Below are positions 1 to 10,718 of a stretch of DNA of 64,000 nt, piece after piece. Where the stretch lies: positions 918,082-982,081 of the forward strand of contig NZ_SJPF01000001.1 of assembly GCF_007859755.1 (NCBI RefSeq), written 5' to 3'. The stretch comes from Blastopirellula retiformator. Lineage in GTDB: Bacteria; Planctomycetota; Planctomycetia; Pirellulales; Pirellulaceae. A program made the position numbers and the translations under genes. How positions within the stretch are numbered: position 1 is the first letter of the stretch; each line of letters starts with the position of its first letter. The notes beneath the pieces are model-generated. The model was given only the letters and a program-made list of their open reading frames with translations. It was not told the origin of the DNA and ran no database searches.

Positions 1-2
1 AC

Positions 3-320
3 ATGCCGTTCGCTCCGGCCGAAATTATTTCGATCTTGTACTCGTACCGCTGGACGGTCGAAATCTTCTTCCGCTTCTACAAGCAACTGATGGGGGGCGC
101 GCACCTGATCAGTCACAGCAAAAATGGCATCGAGATTCAGGTTTACTGCGCGATGATCGCCTGCCTGTTGATCCACCTGTGGATCGGCGGCAAGCCGAGC
201 AAACGGACCTTCGAGATGATCGGCTACTACTTCACCGGCCTGGCCAACGAAGCGGAGATGCTGGCTCACATCGCCAAGATTCGAAAGCAAGCCGCCACGA
301 CAGCGAAGAAAAAATCGTAG
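3..320 (+). CDS. IS4-family transposase, C-terminal part (5' truncated by window edge)
   Basis: The visible 105 residues contain an exact IS4-family signature Y-x2-R-x3-E-x6-K (YSYRWTVE, then FYK), which carries the catalytic glutamate of the DDE triad. After it come the helical tail with a CLLIHLWIG segment and a lysine-rich C-terminus. The first ATG at base 3 is probably internal, because the usual proteins are about 350-450 residues and the reading frame is open to the window edge. It catalyses cut-and-paste transposition of its element. The tail shows no damage, but the upstream part cannot be seen. Confidence 0.8.
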   Translation: MPFAPAEIISILYSYRWTVEIFFRFYKQLMGGAHLISHSKNGIEIQVYCAMIACLLIHLWIGGKPSKRTFEMIGYYFTGLANEAEMLAHIAKIRKQAATTAKKKS

Positions 321-481
321 CAGGCAGTAAGGAGTCCGCCGTCGAAGCGGTCTCTCGGTTGATGCTGCGCAGGTGGAAAATGGAACGGCAGCTTGCACGG
401 TCCAGCAGCGGGGCGAAAATGCGTGAAGAGTTCGCGGCGGGATCAAATCTGTTTATGCCGACTGGGCGTGCCGAACAGTAT

Positions 482-512
482 TGCCACGAGGGCATTTTTC
501 AACAGGCAGTTA
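482..512 (+). repeat. Repeat family A, right-end fragment (copy A4)
   Basis: These 31 nt are identical to the last 31 nt of the full-length repeat at 46527-46682. They include the hairpin TGCC-ACGA-GGGCA and the terminal CAACAGGCAGTTA. The segment is the probable right end of the IS4-family element and links that transposase to the short repeats elsewhere in the window. Confidence 0.7.
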
Positions 513-536
513 ACATTGCTAGCATCACGATTCGTG

Positions 537-569
537 GCCGTAACAGCTCCCTGTTGCGGCTTTTTTTTT
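537..569 (+). terminator. Rho-independent terminator
   Basis: A 10-bp stem GCCGTAACAG / CTGTTGCGGC (one G-U pair) with a CTCC loop is followed directly by nine T residues. It lies just past the IS right end, on the plus strand. It may insulate the LysR gene from transcription out of the insertion sequence. Confidence 0.8.
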
Positions 570-891
570 GCATTTATCAGTCATCTTTTGCATAACGGTG
601 TCTGTCTGCTTTCCCTTGACCCCCTCCAGGAAAGGGGCCTCTTGTATCTTTTCCGCGTAGCTGAGGCCTAAATTGGGCATTTTTTAACACGGTCTAACCT
701 GTTTTCTAGTAACAGGTTATGGGGCAGTAATGCGCAATATGAGCATCCAGTTGCCGAAAATGTCAATCAGCATCCTTGACGGTCGGTGGGGGGACGAATA
801 GGTTCGTATGTCTGTTTTTAATTCTGCATCCGTCACAGTATTCATTTTAAAAATACTGGTTGCTGCCCCTGTCCCGAACGAACATCTGTCC
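570..891 (+). promoter_or_regulatory. Upstream region of the LysR gene with a candidate operator
   Basis: This non-coding stretch holds a 9-bp inverted repeat at 695-719: TAACCTGTT, a 7-nt spacer, AACAGGTTA. Its size and its T-N11-A core fit LysR-type operators, so autoregulation by the adjacent regulator is a reasonable guess. I see no convincing -35/-10 pair. An ATG at 808 opens the same frame as the LysR gene, but the segment 808-891 does not look like LysR protein. Confidence 0.4.
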
Positions 892-1908
892 ATGCACGTC
901 AAATCGCTCAAAGTGTTTTGCGACGTCGTCGGGCAGCGTAGTTTTTCACGGGCGGCGGATGAAAACGGCATTTCTCAGTCGGGCGCAAGCCAGGTGGTTC
1001 ATCAATTAGAAGAACGCCTGGGCGTGAAGCTCATCGACCGGTCGAAGCGTCCTTTGGTGCCGACTCCGGAAGGCGAACTCTACTACCACGGCTGTCGCCA
1101 GATTGTCCGGCGGTATTACGCGCTCGAAGAAGACATTCGCACGTTTCATGCGGAAGTCGGGGGACGCGTCGCGGTGGCTTCGATCTATTCGGTCGGGCTG
1201 AGCCACATGAACGACTGCATGCAGGAGTTTCTCTCGAAGCACCCCAAAGCGAACTTACGGCTGCAATATCAGCATCCGCAAACGGTCGTGCGGATGGTCG
1301 CCGCCGATCAGGTCGACTTTGGCCTGGTCAGCTATCCCCGAAATACGAAAACGATCAAAGCGGTCGCCTGGCGAGAAGAGCCGATGGCGCTGGTTTGCTC
1401 TCCCCAGCACGAACTCGCCTCTCGGGCGTCGGTTTGGCTGGACGAGTTGGACGGACGAGACTTCGTCGGTTTCGACACGGAGCTGCAAATTCGCCGCGAG
1501 ATCGATCGCGTCTTATCGGCTCACGGCGCCGAAGCGCATGTTGTGATGGAGTTCGACAACATCGAAACCATCAAACGCGCTATAGAGATCAATGCCGGCA
1601 TCAGCTTGTTGCCGACATCCACGGTCGTCCGCGAAGTTCAGTCAGGCACGCTTGTCTGCGTCGAACTGGAGGGCCGCCCGCTCGTTCGTCCTCTGGGCAT
1701 TATCACGCGACAGGGTAAAGAGTTGGGCAAAACGGCTCGGCGCTTTATCCAACTGTTGCATGACAAGGCCGAGGCCAGCGAAACGGCCAAAGATCAAGTC
1801 GCTTCCGATTCGGCTCCCCTCTTCGCCGAATCGGAACAGTTTTCCGCCGCGGAGGACACTCCCGCTGCGGAAAGCGACGTCGAACACGGAGTTTCGAGTC
1901 GCGCGTAG
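892..1908 (+). CDS. LysR-family transcriptional regulator
   Basis: This 338-residue protein has an N-terminal winged helix-turn-helix (residues about 1-60; the SFSRAADENGISQSGASQ segment is the classic LysR recognition helix region). A periplasmic-binding-protein-like effector domain follows (about 90-300), then a charged tail of about 35 residues that is unlikely to be ordered. I chose the ATG at 892 because homology begins there (MHVKSLKVFCDVV); the longer frame from 808 adds 28 hydrophobic residues atypical of the family. It lies 106 bp upstream of gltB on the same strand. By analogy with GltC of Bacillus it could control glutamate synthase, but its ligand is unknown. Confidence 0.85.
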   Translation: MHVKSLKVFCDVVGQRSFSRAADENGISQSGASQVVHQLEERLGVKLIDRSKRPLVPTPEGELYYHGCRQIVRRYYALEEDIRTFHAEVGGRVAVASIYSVGLSHMNDCMQEFLSKHPKANLRLQYQHPQTVVRMVAADQVDFGLVSYPRNTKTIKAVAWREEPMALVCSPQHELASRASVWLDELDGRDFVGFDTELQIRREIDRVLSAHGAEAHVVMEFDNIETIKRAIEINAGISLLPTSTVVREVQSGTLVCVELEGRPLVRPLGIITRQGKELGKTARRFIQLLHDKAEASETAKDQVASDSAPLFAESEQFSAAEDTPAAESDVEHGVSSRA

Positions 1909-2014
1909 GCTGCCGAGCGGGATGGTCTCGGCCTGCGAATCTTTCGCGGTCGGGGTCTCTACCGACACGGCGCCACTGGCCACGGTTGGCGTTCCCACGA
2001 ACACACGAAGTTGA

Positions 2015-5000
2015 ATGAGTTTCCAAACGAAGGTTGTAGGCATGGCTTCTGCGAGTGATTCGCCGCGTCCGCTGGGTCGCACTGAACGACCCAGCAAACA
2101 AGGCTTGTATGACCCCGCTTTCGAGCACGAAAACTGCGGTGTGGGCTTCGTCGCCCACGTCAAAGGCGAACGCTCGCATCAAATGGTTCTCGACGCCGAG
2201 ACGATCCTGATCAACATGGATCACCGCGGCGCTTGCGGGTGCGAACCGAACACCGGCGACGGCGCCGGTATGATGACGGCTTTGCCGCACGACTTTATCG
2301 CCAAAGTCGCCAAACGCGATCTGGACGCTGACCTGCCCCCGGCCGGACAATACGCCGCCGGCGTTGTGTTCTTGCCGCAGGACGAAGCGTCGCGGGCTCA
2401 CTGCAAATCGACCGTCGAAAAGTACATCGAGGAAGGTGGGCAAAAGCTGGTCGGCTGGCGTCCCGTTCCGACCGACTCGAAGAAGGCCGACATCGGCCCG
2501 ACCGCGCTGGCGTGCGAACCGGTCATGGAGATGCTGATCATCGCCTCGGGCGACGAGAAGCTGGATCAAGAGCTGTTCGAGCGTCGCGTTTACACCATTC
2601 GTAAGCGGGCCAGCCAACTGCGGGCCAACGACAATCTGCCGCAAGCCAAGATGTTCTACGTCTGCAGCTTGTCGACCAAAGTGATCATCTACAAAGGGAT
2701 GCTCACCCCGGCTCAGTTGGTACCTTATTATCCCGACCTGTCGGACGAAGATTTCACCACGCACCTGGCGATGGTCCACTCGCGGTTCAGCACCAACACG
2801 TTCCCCTCGTGGGACCGCGCCCAGCCGTGCCGCTTCATGTCGCACAACGGCGAAATCAACACGCTTCGCGGCAACAAAAACTGGATGGCGGCTCGCCAGG
2901 GCGTCGCCGATAGCGACGTTTACGGCGGCGACGTCAGCAAGCTGTTCCCGATCGTCGAGCCTGACTGCTCCGACTCGGGGTCGTTTGACAACGTGCTCGA
3001 GTTCCTGCTGATGTCGGGACGCTCGCTGCAGGAATCGGTCATGATGATGGTGCCCGAAGCCTGGCAGAAGCACGAGACGATGTCGGAAGAGAAGCGGGCC
3101 TTCTACGAATACCACAGCTGCTTGATGGAGCCGTGGGACGGACCGGCGTCGATCGTCTTTACCGATGGTCAATACATCGGCGCCGTGCTTGACCGTAACG
3201 GTCTGCGTCCGAGCCGCTATTACCTGACCCACGACGACCGCGTCATCATGGGTAGCGAAGTGGGCGTGCTGCCGGTCGATCCGGCGATCGTCAAAGAAAA
3301 GGGACGCCTGCAACCGGGGCGTATGTTCCTGATCAACTTCGAAGAAGGTCGCCTGATTCCGGATGAAGAGCTGAAAAGCTCGTTCGCCAAGCAGCGTCCG
3401 TACGCCCAGTGGCTTCGCGAACAGCGGATCGAACTGGCCGAATTGAGCCCCAACGACGAACCGCACGGTTTTGATCCCGACACGCTGCTGCAGCGGATGC
3501 AGGCCTTCGGTTACACGACCGAAACGCTGCAGTTCATGCTGCTGCCGATGATCCATCAAAAGCGTGACCCGGTCGGCTCGATGGGCAACGACTCGGCGCT
3601 CGCCTGTTTGAGCGACAAGCCGCGGATGCTGTACGACTACTTCAAGCAGCTGTTCGCCCAGGTCACCAACCCGGCGGTCGATGCGATTCGCGAAGAAGTC
3701 GTGATGTCGCTGGAGTGCTACATCGGTCCGGAAGCGAACCTGCTGGAAACGACGCCGGAACACGCGCATCGTTTGCTGGCGCCGCATCCGATTTTGACTA
3801 ACGAAGAGCTGGCCGCGCTGCAGCATATCGACAAGCGTGGGTGGAAGTCGAAGACGATCGACATCACCTTCCCGCTGGCCGAAGGCAAAGCTGGTTTGAC
3901 CGCCGCGCTCGATCGCATTTGTGCCGAGGCGGAAGGGGCGATTGACGACGGCTTCTCGCTGATCGTGCTCTCGGACCGCGGCATCTCGGCCGATCGCGTC
4001 CCGGTGAGCACGCTGTTGGCTTGCGGATCGGTTCACCATCACCTGGTCAACACCGCCAAGCGGACCCGAATCGGCATTGTGCTGGAAACCGGCGAAGCCC
4101 GCGAAGTGCATCACTTCTGCTTGCTGGTCGGTTACGGCGCCGATGCGATTAACCCGTACCTCGGCTTCGAGACGCTGTGGCAAGCCCGCGAAGACGGCTT
4201 GTGCGACGCCGAGTTCGAGACCGACGATCAGATCGTCTCGGCCTATCGCAAAGCGGTCGCCAAGGGGATGCTGAAGGTCATGGGCAAGATGGGCATCTCG
4301 ACCCTGCAGTCCTACAAGGGCGCCCAGATCTTTGAAGCGCTCGGTCTGCAGACCGAAGTGATCGACCGCTGCTTCGCCGGCACCGCCAGCCGCGTGCAAG
4401 GGGTCGACTTCGCCGTCTTGGCCGAAGAGCACATCCGCCGCCATCGTTTGGGCTTCCCCGAACGGGACGACGTCAAACTGCCGATCTTGCCGAACCAGGG
4501 CGAATTCCATTGGCGAGCCGAAGGGGAACGACACGCGTGGAGCCCCCAGGCGATCGCCAGCATTCAAGTCGCCGCTCGCACCAACAGCCGCGACGCCTAC
4601 AAAGAGTTCGCTCGCACGGTTAACGAAGACGCCCGCAATCGGTGCGCCTTCCGCGGGCTGCTGAAGTTCAAAGACGATCCGACGCCGATTCCGGTCGAAG
4701 AAGTCGAATCGGCGGCCGATATCGTCAAGCGGTTCTGCACCGGCGCGATGAGCTTCGGCTCGATCTCGGCCGAGTCGCACGAGTCGCTGGCGATCGCGAT
4801 GAACCGCTTGGGCGGCAAGAGCAACACCGGCGAAGGGGGCGAAGACGTCGCTCGCTTTACGCCGATGCCCAACGGCGACTCGAAGCGTTCGGCGATCAAG
4901 CAGATCGCGTCGGGCCGGTTCGGCGTGACGATCAATTACCTGACCAACGCCGACGAACTGCAGATCAAGATCTCGCAAGGCGCCAAGCCGGGCGAAGGTG

Positions 5001-6649
5001 GCGAACTGCCGGGTAAGAAGGTGGACGAAAACATCGCCCGCATTCGGCACTCGACTCCGGGCGTCGGTTTGATCAGCCCGCCGCCGCACCACGACATTTA
5101 TTCGATCGAAGACTTGTCGCAGCTGATTCACGACCTGAAGAACGCCAATCCTTCGGCTCGCATCAGCGTCAAGCTGGTCTCCGAGGTCGGCGTCGGTACG
5201 GTCGCCGCCGGCGTGTCGAAGGCGAAGGCCGATCACATCCTGATCTCGGGCGATACCGGCGGAACCGGCGCCTCGCCGCTGACCAGCATCAAGCATGCCG
5301 GTTTGCCATGGGAACTGGGGATCGCCGAAGCGCACCAGACGCTGGTGATGAACGACCTGCGTAGCCGCGTCATCCTGCAGACCGACGGTGGTCTGAAGAC
5401 CGGCCGCGACGTGGTGATCGCCGCGATCCTGGGCGCCGAGGAATTCGGTTTCGCCACCGCGCCGCTGATCACGCTCGGCTGCATCATGATGCGGAAGTGC
5501 CACTTGAACACCTGCCCGGTCGGAATTGCGACGCAAGATCCTGAGCTGCGGAAGAAGTTCAACGGCAAGCCGGAACACGTGGTTAACTACCTGTTCATGG
5601 TGGCCGAAGACGCCCGTCAGTTGATGGCGAGCCTGGGCGTGAAGACGCTGAACGAATTGATCGGTCGCGTCGATCTGCTCGAAACCGACGCCGCGATCCA
5701 GCATTGGAAGAGCGACGGCATCGACCTGACGCCGCTGCTGACGCCGCCCAAGAAGGCGCATGACAAGGTCGGCGTCTTCAACACGATGAAGCAGGATCAC
5801 GGACTGCAATTCGCGCTCGATAACGAATTGATCAAGAAGGCGAAGCCTTCGATCGAGTCGCGTGAGCCGATCCGTTTCGATTCTAAGATCATCAACATCA
5901 ACCGTGCGGTCGGCGCCACGCTGAGCCACGAAATCGCCAAGCGTTACGGCGAGACCGGCTTGCCTGACAATTCGATCCATATCGACTTCACCGGTTCGGC
6001 CGGGCAAAGCTTCGGGGCGTTTTTGTCCCGCGGCGTGACGCTCGAGCTGGAAGGGGACGCCAACGACTACGTCGGCAAGGGACTCTCGGGCGGTCGCATC
6101 ATTATCTATCCGCCGAAGGTCAGCTCCTTCAAGGCGGAAGATAACATGATCGTCGGCAACGTCTGCTTGTATGGCGCCACCTCGGGTCAGGCCTTCTTCC
6201 GCGGACGTGGAGCCGAACGGTTCTGCGTGCGTAACAGCGGCGCCCAAGCCGTGGTGGAAGGGGTCGGCGATCATGGTTGCGAATACATGACCGGCGGCCG
6301 GATGATCTGCCTGGGCAGCACCGGACGCAACTTTGCGGCTGGTATGTCAGGCGGCATCGCCTACATCTGGGATATCGAAGAGAAGTTGCTGAAGAACTGC
6401 AACCTTGGCATGGTTGAGCTAGAACGTCTCGATAACGTCAATGACATTACCGAGGTCCGCACGCTCATCCAACTTCACCAGAAATACACCGGCTCGCTGA
6501 TCGCCGAGCAAATCCTTGGCGACTGGGACAACCAGATCGATCGCTTCGTGAAAGTGATGCCGATTGACTACAAACGGGTGCTCATGGAACGCATGCAGCA
6601 TGAGGAAGAAGAAGACGTACAACTGAGCGGAGCGGAAAGCCATGGGTAA
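2015..6649 (+). CDS. gltB: Glutamate synthase, large (alpha) subunit
   Basis: It transfers the amide of glutamine to 2-oxoglutarate, giving two glutamates, together with GltD. The 1544 residues show the family order. First is a glutamine amidotransferase type 2 domain whose nucleophile should be Cys41 in HENCGVGF, exposed after propeptide cleavage. A central domain follows, then the FMN-binding synthase barrel (about 870-1240). The 3Fe-4S ligands are Cys1156, Cys1162 and Cys1167 ([12 protein letters not shown]), and the GXGXG beta-helix is at the C-terminus. Length is normal. An ATG at 2042 has a better ribosome binding site (GAAGG, 8 nt away) and would shorten the propeptide to 31 residues. 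It overlaps gltD by 8 bp, implying translational coupling. Confidence 0.97.
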   Translation: MSFQTKVVGMASASDSPRPLGRTERPSKQGLYDPAFEHENCGVGFVAHVKGERSHQMVLDAETILINMDHRGACGCEPNTGDGAGMMTALPHDFIAKVAKRDLDADLPPAGQYAAGVVFLPQDEASRAHCKSTVEKYIEEGGQKLVGWRPVPTDSKKADIGPTALACEPVMEMLIIASGDEKLDQELFERRVYTIRKRASQLRANDNLPQAKMFYVCSLSTKVIIYKGMLTPAQLVPYYPDLSDEDFTTHLAMVHSRFSTNTFPSWDRAQPCRFMSHNGEINTLRGNKNWMAARQGVADSDVYGGDVSKLFPIVEPDCSDSGSFDNVLEFLLMSGRSLQESVMMMVPEAWQKHETMSEEKRAFYEYHSCLMEPWDGPASIVFTDGQYIGAVLDRNGLRPSRYYLTHDDRVIMGSEVGVLPVDPAIVKEKGRLQPGRMFLINFEEGRLIPDEELKSSFAKQRPYAQWLREQRIELAELSPNDEPHGFDPDTLLQRMQAFGYTTETLQFMLLPMIHQKRDPVGSMGNDSALACLSDKPRMLYDYFKQLFAQVTNPAVDAIREEVVMSLECYIGPEANLLETTPEHAHRLLAPHPILTNEELAALQHIDKRGWKSKTIDITFPLAEGKAGLTAALDRICAEAEGAIDDGFSLIVLSDRGISADRVPVSTLLACGSVHHHLVNTAKRTRIGIVLETGEAREVHHFCLLVGYGADAINPYLGFETLWQAREDGLCDAEFETDDQIVSAYRKAVAKGMLKVMGKMGISTLQSYKGAQIFEALGLQTEVIDRCFAGTASRVQGVDFAVLAEEHIRRHRLGFPERDDVKLPILPNQGEFHWRAEGERHAWSPQAIASIQVAARTNSRDAYKEFARTVNEDARNRCAFRGLLKFKDDPTPIPVEEVESAADIVKRFCTGAMSFGSISAESHESLAIAMNRLGGKSNTGEGGEDVARFTPMPNGDSKRSAIKQIASGRFGVTINYLTNADELQIKISQGAKPGEGGELPGKKVDENIARIRHSTPGVGLISPPPHHDIYSIEDLSQLIHDLKNANPSARISVKLVSEVGVGTVAAGVSKAKADHILISGDTGGTGASPLTSIKHAGLPWELGIAEAHQTLVMNDLRSRVILQTDGGLKTGRDVVIAAILGAEEFGFATAPLITLGCIMMRKCHLNTCPVGIATQDPELRKKFNGKPEHVVNYLFMVAEDARQLMASLGVKTLNELIGRVDLLETDAAIQHWKSDGIDLTPLLTPPKKAHDKVGVFNTMKQDHGLQFALDNELIKKAKPSIESREPIRFDSKIININRAVGATLSHEIAKRYGETGLPDNSIHIDFTGSAGQSFGAFLSRGVTLELEGDANDYVGKGLSGGRIIIYPPKVSSFKAEDNMIVGNVCLYGATSGQAFFRGRGAERFCVRNSGAQAVVEGVGDHGCEYMTGGRMICLGSTGRNFAAGMSGGIAYIWDIEEKLLKNCNLGMVELERLDNVNDITEVRTLIQLHQKYTGSLIAEQILGDWDNQIDRFVKVMPIDYKRVLMERMQHEEEEDVQLSGAESHG

Positions 6650-8105
6650 GCCCACCGGATTTATGGAATTCAAGCGTGAAACGATCCCCTATCGGGATCC
6701 GCTTCTACGCATCCACGATTACGACGAGTTTCAAGTCAATGTTGACGAGCAGTTCCTGAAGACGCAGGGCGCTCGTTGCATGGACTGCGGCGTGCCGTTC
6801 TGCCAAAGTGCGACTGGCTGCCCTGTCGACAACCTGATTCCGGAATGGAACGACCTGGTCTACAAGGGACGTTGGCGCGAAGCGCTCGACCGTCTGCACA
6901 AGACCAACAACTTCCCGGAATTCACCGGTCGCGTTTGCCCGGCGCCGTGCGAAAACGCCTGCGTGCTTGGCATTCACGAACCGCCGGTGACGATCAAAAA
7001 TATCGAAGTCTCGATCATCGATCGCGGCTGGGAAGAAGGCTGGATCTCGCCGAAGCCGCCGACCAAGCGAACCGGTAAAAAGGTCGCTGTCGTTGGTTCG
7101 GGCCCGGCCGGTTTGGCCGCCGCCGATCAGTTGAACAAGGCGGGCCATCAGGTCACCGTTTACGAACGGGACGATCGCATCGGCGGTTTGCTGATGTACG
7201 GCATCCCCAACATGAAGCTGGAAAAGGAACGGGTCGTCGAACGACGCGTCGACCTGATGAAGGCCGAGGGGATCGAGTTCGTCACGGGCGCCCACATCGG
7301 CGTCAACGTCCAGATGGAAGATCTCCGCAAAGACAACGATGCGGTGGTCTTGGCGGTCGGGGCCACCAAGCCGCGCGACTTGCCGATTCCGGGACGTGAT
7401 CTCGATGGCGTCTACTTCGCCATGCAGTTTTTGAAGGCGAATACCAAAAGCCTGCTCGACTCGGAACTGAAAGACGGCAACTACATTTCGGCCGAAGGGA
7501 AAGACGTCATCGTCATCGGCGGCGGCGATACTGGAACCGACTGCTTGGGAACCTCGATCCGTCATGGCGCCAAGAGCGTCGTCAACTTCGAGCTGTTGCC
7601 GCAACCGCCGAAACAGCGGGCTTCCGACAATCCCTGGCCGCAATGGGCGCGGATCTTCCGCGTCGACTACGGTCACCAGGAAGCGGAAGCGAAGTTCGGC
7701 CACGATCCTCGCACCTACTGCGTGCTTAGCAAAGAATTCATCGGCGACGACAAAGGAAACCTGACCGGTATCCGCACCGTCAACGTCGAGTGGAAGAATG
7801 ACGATGGCCGTTGGAACATGCAGGAAGTTCCCGGCAGCGACAAGGTTTGGAAGGCCGATTTGATTTTGTTGGCGATGGGCTTCCTTGGTCCGGAAGAAAC
7901 CTTGGTGGAAAAACTGGGGATGGAAACCGACCAACGGTCGAACTTCAAGGCCGAGTATGGCCGCTTCGCCACCAACGTCGATGGGGTCTTCGCCGCCGGC
8001 GACTGCCGCCGCGGTCAAAGCCTGATCGTCTGGGCGATCAACGAAGGACGCGGCGCCGCCCGCGAGTGTGATCGCTTCCTAATGGGAAAGACGGAACTTC
8101 CGTAA
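6642..8105 (+). CDS. gltD: Glutamate synthase, small (beta) subunit
   Basis: This 487-residue FAD/NAD(P)H-dependent subunit feeds electrons to GltB. The N-terminal quarter carries the two cysteine clusters expected for 4Fe-4S centres (CMDCGVPFC with a later C, and CPAPCENAC). A dinucleotide-binding [13 protein letters not shown] for FAD is near residue 152, and a second Rossmann motif [11 protein letters not shown] near 285 is for NAD(P)H. The closing [14 protein letters not shown] is typical of the family's FAD-contact segment. The start overlaps the gltB stop (ATGGGTAA), so the pair is co-translated. A strong terminator follows about 90 bp downstream. Confidence 0.97.
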   Translation: MGKPTGFMEFKRETIPYRDPLLRIHDYDEFQVNVDEQFLKTQGARCMDCGVPFCQSATGCPVDNLIPEWNDLVYKGRWREALDRLHKTNNFPEFTGRVCPAPCENACVLGIHEPPVTIKNIEVSIIDRGWEEGWISPKPPTKRTGKKVAVVGSGPAGLAAADQLNKAGHQVTVYERDDRIGGLLMYGIPNMKLEKERVVERRVDLMKAEGIEFVTGAHIGVNVQMEDLRKDNDAVVLAVGATKPRDLPIPGRDLDGVYFAMQFLKANTKSLLDSELKDGNYISAEGKDVIVIGGGDTGTDCLGTSIRHGAKSVVNFELLPQPPKQRASDNPWPQWARIFRVDYGHQEAEAKFGHDPRTYCVLSKEFIGDDKGNLTGIRTVNVEWKNDDGRWNMQEVPGSDKVWKADLILLAMGFLGPEETLVEKLGMETDQRSNFKAEYGRFATNVDGVFAAGDCRRGQSLIVWAINEGRGAARECDRFLMGKTELP

Positions 8106-8196
8106 CAAAGCATGGCGACTGGCTCGCGCACGGGCCAGAAGCCGGCATTTGCCAAACGGCTACGGTGCGCTACGATCGCCGGTAACCTGGCGATAT

Positions 8197-8229
8197 GAAA
8201 GGGAAGCTCTGAAAAGAGCTTCCCTTTTT
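8197..8229 (+). terminator. Rho-independent terminator after gltD
   Basis: The stem GAAAGGGAAGCTC / GAGCTTCCCTTTTT has a 6-nt loop and ends in five T residues on the plus strand. It closes the LysR-gltBD segment. A flanking A-run on the other side could also help stop minus-strand transcription. Confidence 0.9.
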
Positions 8230-8368
8230 GCTGCGCGGTTGCGGCGTCGCCACTGCATCCACACGTTGTGCGACGCATGCGGGATTGCGCTCGCCACCCA
8301 AACCAGTCGCTGCACCAGGCCAAGACCGCCGATCCAGAAGCAACAATTGAATCGCGTTGTCGCGTTTG

Positions 8369-10558
8369 TCATTCGTCCATTTCGTCCAGGCTCGGTTCTA
8401 AGTCCGACATCGACTCGTCGCCGATTGACTGCGGCGTCTCTTGGATCATTAACGACAGACGATCGCGGATGATTTTTTCCGCGAGTGGCGTCTCGGCGGC
8501 GGTGATCGCCGCAATCTCCGCAGGCAGCTGGGCGACTAGTGGGTCGCCAGCGGCAATCAAGCTGCGCTGCCGCTTATAAGCTTGGTCCGACGTTTGAATC
8601 GCAATTGGCGCCATTAGCAGGTATGCGATTCCCAGAGCCAGCGCCAGTCCGGCGGTGCTGTGGGCAAGCGTGCGCAGCGTGGCGCCAGCGCGTTCGGCCG
8701 GTGTAGCTGGCGTCGTTTCATTCGCTGGAACACGTTTACTTGCCAGAAACGCGAGAATGCCGATCAAAAGCAACCAGATTCCGAGCGTCAGATAAGGCCC
8801 ACGATAAAAGCTCCACTCGATCAAAACGATTTGCCAATAGCGATCGTCGGCTTCCAGTTCCTGATAAACCGAGCGGTTCAGGTCGCTAAATACGGCGGAT
8901 GGAATCCAAAGTCGCGGCGGCCAAACGCGGAGCGAATCGGGCGAATAAGCGGCCAGACCGCGCACCGCGACCAGCGCCAAGATCATCGCGGCGATCATCG
9001 TTAGTCCGCGTCGACTCAACAACGAGTCTCGCCCAAACGCAAACCCCCAAACGCCCGGCGCCGTAAACGCCAGGACTAGCAAGACGAACGCCGTCAGCAG
9101 CACCCAGGTCTGCACCGTCTCGGAGATCAATTGCGCGGGCGCGATCCCAAAGACGATGATTGTTAGACACGTCAGAAATAGAAGCGGCAGAAAACGGACA
9201 GGCGGACCGATGGATGCTAGTTCTCGTCGCGGAAACCGCCTGGCCCCCATATAGCTGACCAGCGCGCACAGCAGCAGGGGCACAATCGCCAACGCCAGCC
9301 AACCGCTCAGAATCGCCGCTCCGCTGTTCAGTTCTTCCGAAAACGATTTCCAACTGCCACGTGGCGCCGTGGCCGGCGTCAGGTTGCTGATCGCTCGATC
9401 AAGGAGTAGTTCATCGATGTAGGCGTCGATCGTCGCCTGCTTGATTTCTTCTAGCTGCATTTTGGCGAGCGGGTCAGACGTACTGGCCGCGATCACCAAC
9501 AGTCGCAGCGCGTTGTCATACTTGGCGTCCGACAGGCTGTGCATGTGGGTGGGGGCATCGACGGATCGCCACTGGTCGACAATTCGGTCGCACTTGTGCA
9601 TTTCGGCGGCCGCCGTGGCGAAGTCGCCCGCTTGGGCGATCTGCTCGGCGCGGGCCTGTTGAATCGAGATCAGTTTCCAAAGCAGGCGAATCTCGCGATC
9701 ACGGTTGTCGCGACTCGACAAGATCGCCATTTGGTCAGCTCGGGAGAGGGACGTTTGATCGAGGAACGCTTCGACTGCCGCGAAGTCGACTTCATCGACG
9801 GCGCAAAACGGCTTCTGCTGCGCTCGCTCGAAATAGGCGATTCCTTCCGCGAATAACTCCTCGTTATGGATCGAAAGGTCCAGCGTATTGGTCGGCGCGT
9901 TCAAGCTGCTCTTGTGCAGAAAACTGCTGGCCCGCCAATAGAAATGGGCCGCCACGTAGTCGTACAACGCATTGTCGGGATCGCCGTCCGCGCATTCTTC
10001 GAGAACCTGCTTCCAATTCTCTTCGCGCCGATCGTCCCAGGAGAACACAACGTCAGAATAGAGTAGCAGCATCGCCCGATTGCGCCGCCAAGCGACGTTC
10101 TCCGGCGCCAGGCGAATCGCGGCGTCGGCCAACCGGCCGCGTGGTCTAGCGCATTGCTGCTCGAAGCTGATCCGCGAATCGAGCCAGTTGGTATCTTCCG
10201 GATCGCGGGCGACTTGTAGCCCTGGCAGATCAAGCAGCCAAAGCCTGTCCGAATCGAGGCTTTCGGCCGGTGGATTGTCGAGCGTCAGCGCGGCGCCCAT
10301 CGCCAGTTGGGCGTCTTGCGGCGAGTCGCCCAAAACTCGCTCCACTTCCGCCGTCCAAAATTGCCCCAGATTATGTGGACGCTGTATGCTCAGTGGCGCA
10401 GGGGTTGGCGAAAACCAGCCAAGCGTCGCATGCCGCCACTGCCGGGAAAGAAGTTCGCCGCTGGTGTTTGAATGAGCGGCGATCCAAACCAGACGCACCA
10501 ACAGAATCGCCGTCAAGCAAAGTCCGCCAATCGCCACATATCGGTAGAACCGCGACAT
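8369..10558 (-). CDS. Large membrane protein of unknown function
   Basis: I do not recognise this 729-residue protein. One membrane segment sits at residues about 7-28. A long soluble, largely helical region follows (about 30-405), with alanine-rich helices reminiscent of TPR-like repeats but no clear consensus. At least six hydrophobic segments fill the C-terminal half (starting near residues 413, 448, 480, 515, 585 and 635). A charged, acidic tail (DLEPSLDEMDE) ends it. The topology suggests a large extracytoplasmic N-terminal domain anchored by a membrane bundle. It stands alone on the minus strand, convergent with gltD, with no strong ribosome binding site before its ATG. Confidence 0.7.
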   Translation of the reverse strand: MSRFYRYVAIGGLCLTAILLVRLVWIAAHSNTSGELLSRQWRHATLGWFSPTPAPLSIQRPHNLGQFWTAEVERVLGDSPQDAQLAMGAALTLDNPPAESLDSDRLWLLDLPGLQVARDPEDTNWLDSRISFEQQCARPRGRLADAAIRLAPENVAWRRNRAMLLLYSDVVFSWDDRREENWKQVLEECADGDPDNALYDYVAAHFYWRASSFLHKSSLNAPTNTLDLSIHNEELFAEGIAYFERAQQKPFCAVDEVDFAAVEAFLDQTSLSRADQMAILSSRDNRDREIRLLWKLISIQQARAEQIAQAGDFATAAAEMHKCDRIVDQWRSVDAPTHMHSLSDAKYDNALRLLVIAASTSDPLAKMQLEEIKQATIDAYIDELLLDRAISNLTPATAPRGSWKSFSEELNSGAAILSGWLALAIVPLLLCALVSYMGARRFPRRELASIGPPVRFLPLLFLTCLTIIVFGIAPAQLISETVQTWVLLTAFVLLVLAFTAPGVWGFAFGRDSLLSRRGLTMIAAMILALVAVRGLAAYSPDSLRVWPPRLWIPSAVFSDLNRSVYQELEADDRYWQIVLIEWSFYRGPYLTLGIWLLLIGILAFLASKRVPANETTPATPAERAGATLRTLAHSTAGLALALGIAYLLMAPIAIQTSDQAYKRQRSLIAAGDPLVAQLPAEIAAITAAETPLAEKIIRDRLSLMIQETPQSIGDESMSDLEPSLDEMDE

Positions 10559-10652
10559 CGTCAGGTTACTTCGACTAGAGGAGGAAGAACTGGTCGCATT
10601 CTACAATCTAGCGAAAGAAGCCTCCAGCATTTTGCGACGATCGGCAGCGCAT

Positions 10653-10685
10653 GAAAAAGGACGCCTGGAGGGAAGCAGGCGTCCT
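10653..10685 (-). terminator. Rho-independent terminator after the SDR gene
   Basis: The perfect 10-bp stem AGGACGCCTG / CAGGCGTCCT has an 8-nt loop and is followed on the minus strand by a run of T residues. It lies 33 bp beyond the stop of the minus-strand oxidoreductase. Confidence 0.85.
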
Positions 10686-10718
10686 AACGTGGAGGATAGC
10701 TTGGGAACGGCGAAATGC

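Larger units (their letters stand above)
1..513 (+). mobile_element. Right end of an IS4-family insertion sequence
   Basis: This is the 3' part of a transposase gene followed by about 190 bp of non-coding sequence. It ends in a 31-nt segment (482-512) that is identical to the right end of the repeat copy at 46527-46682. That segment forms a TGCC/GGCA hairpin and ends in CAACAGGCAGTTA. I take base 512-513 as the element's right terminus. The left end lies outside the window, so inverted repeats and target duplication cannot be checked. Confidence 0.6.

Noticed and set aside
614-650. TTGAC ... TATCTT as a promoter for the LysR gene
   Set aside because: The spacing is about 24 bp, too long for a standard sigma70-type promoter.
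1745-6274. 1509-codon open frame antisense to gltB
   Set aside because: It mirrors the GC-rich third codon positions of gltB. The translation is Arg/Asp/His/Gln-rich with no domain, and gltB is certain.
6705-8018. 437-codon open frame antisense to gltD
   Set aside because: Same codon-bias mirror; no start signal or family.
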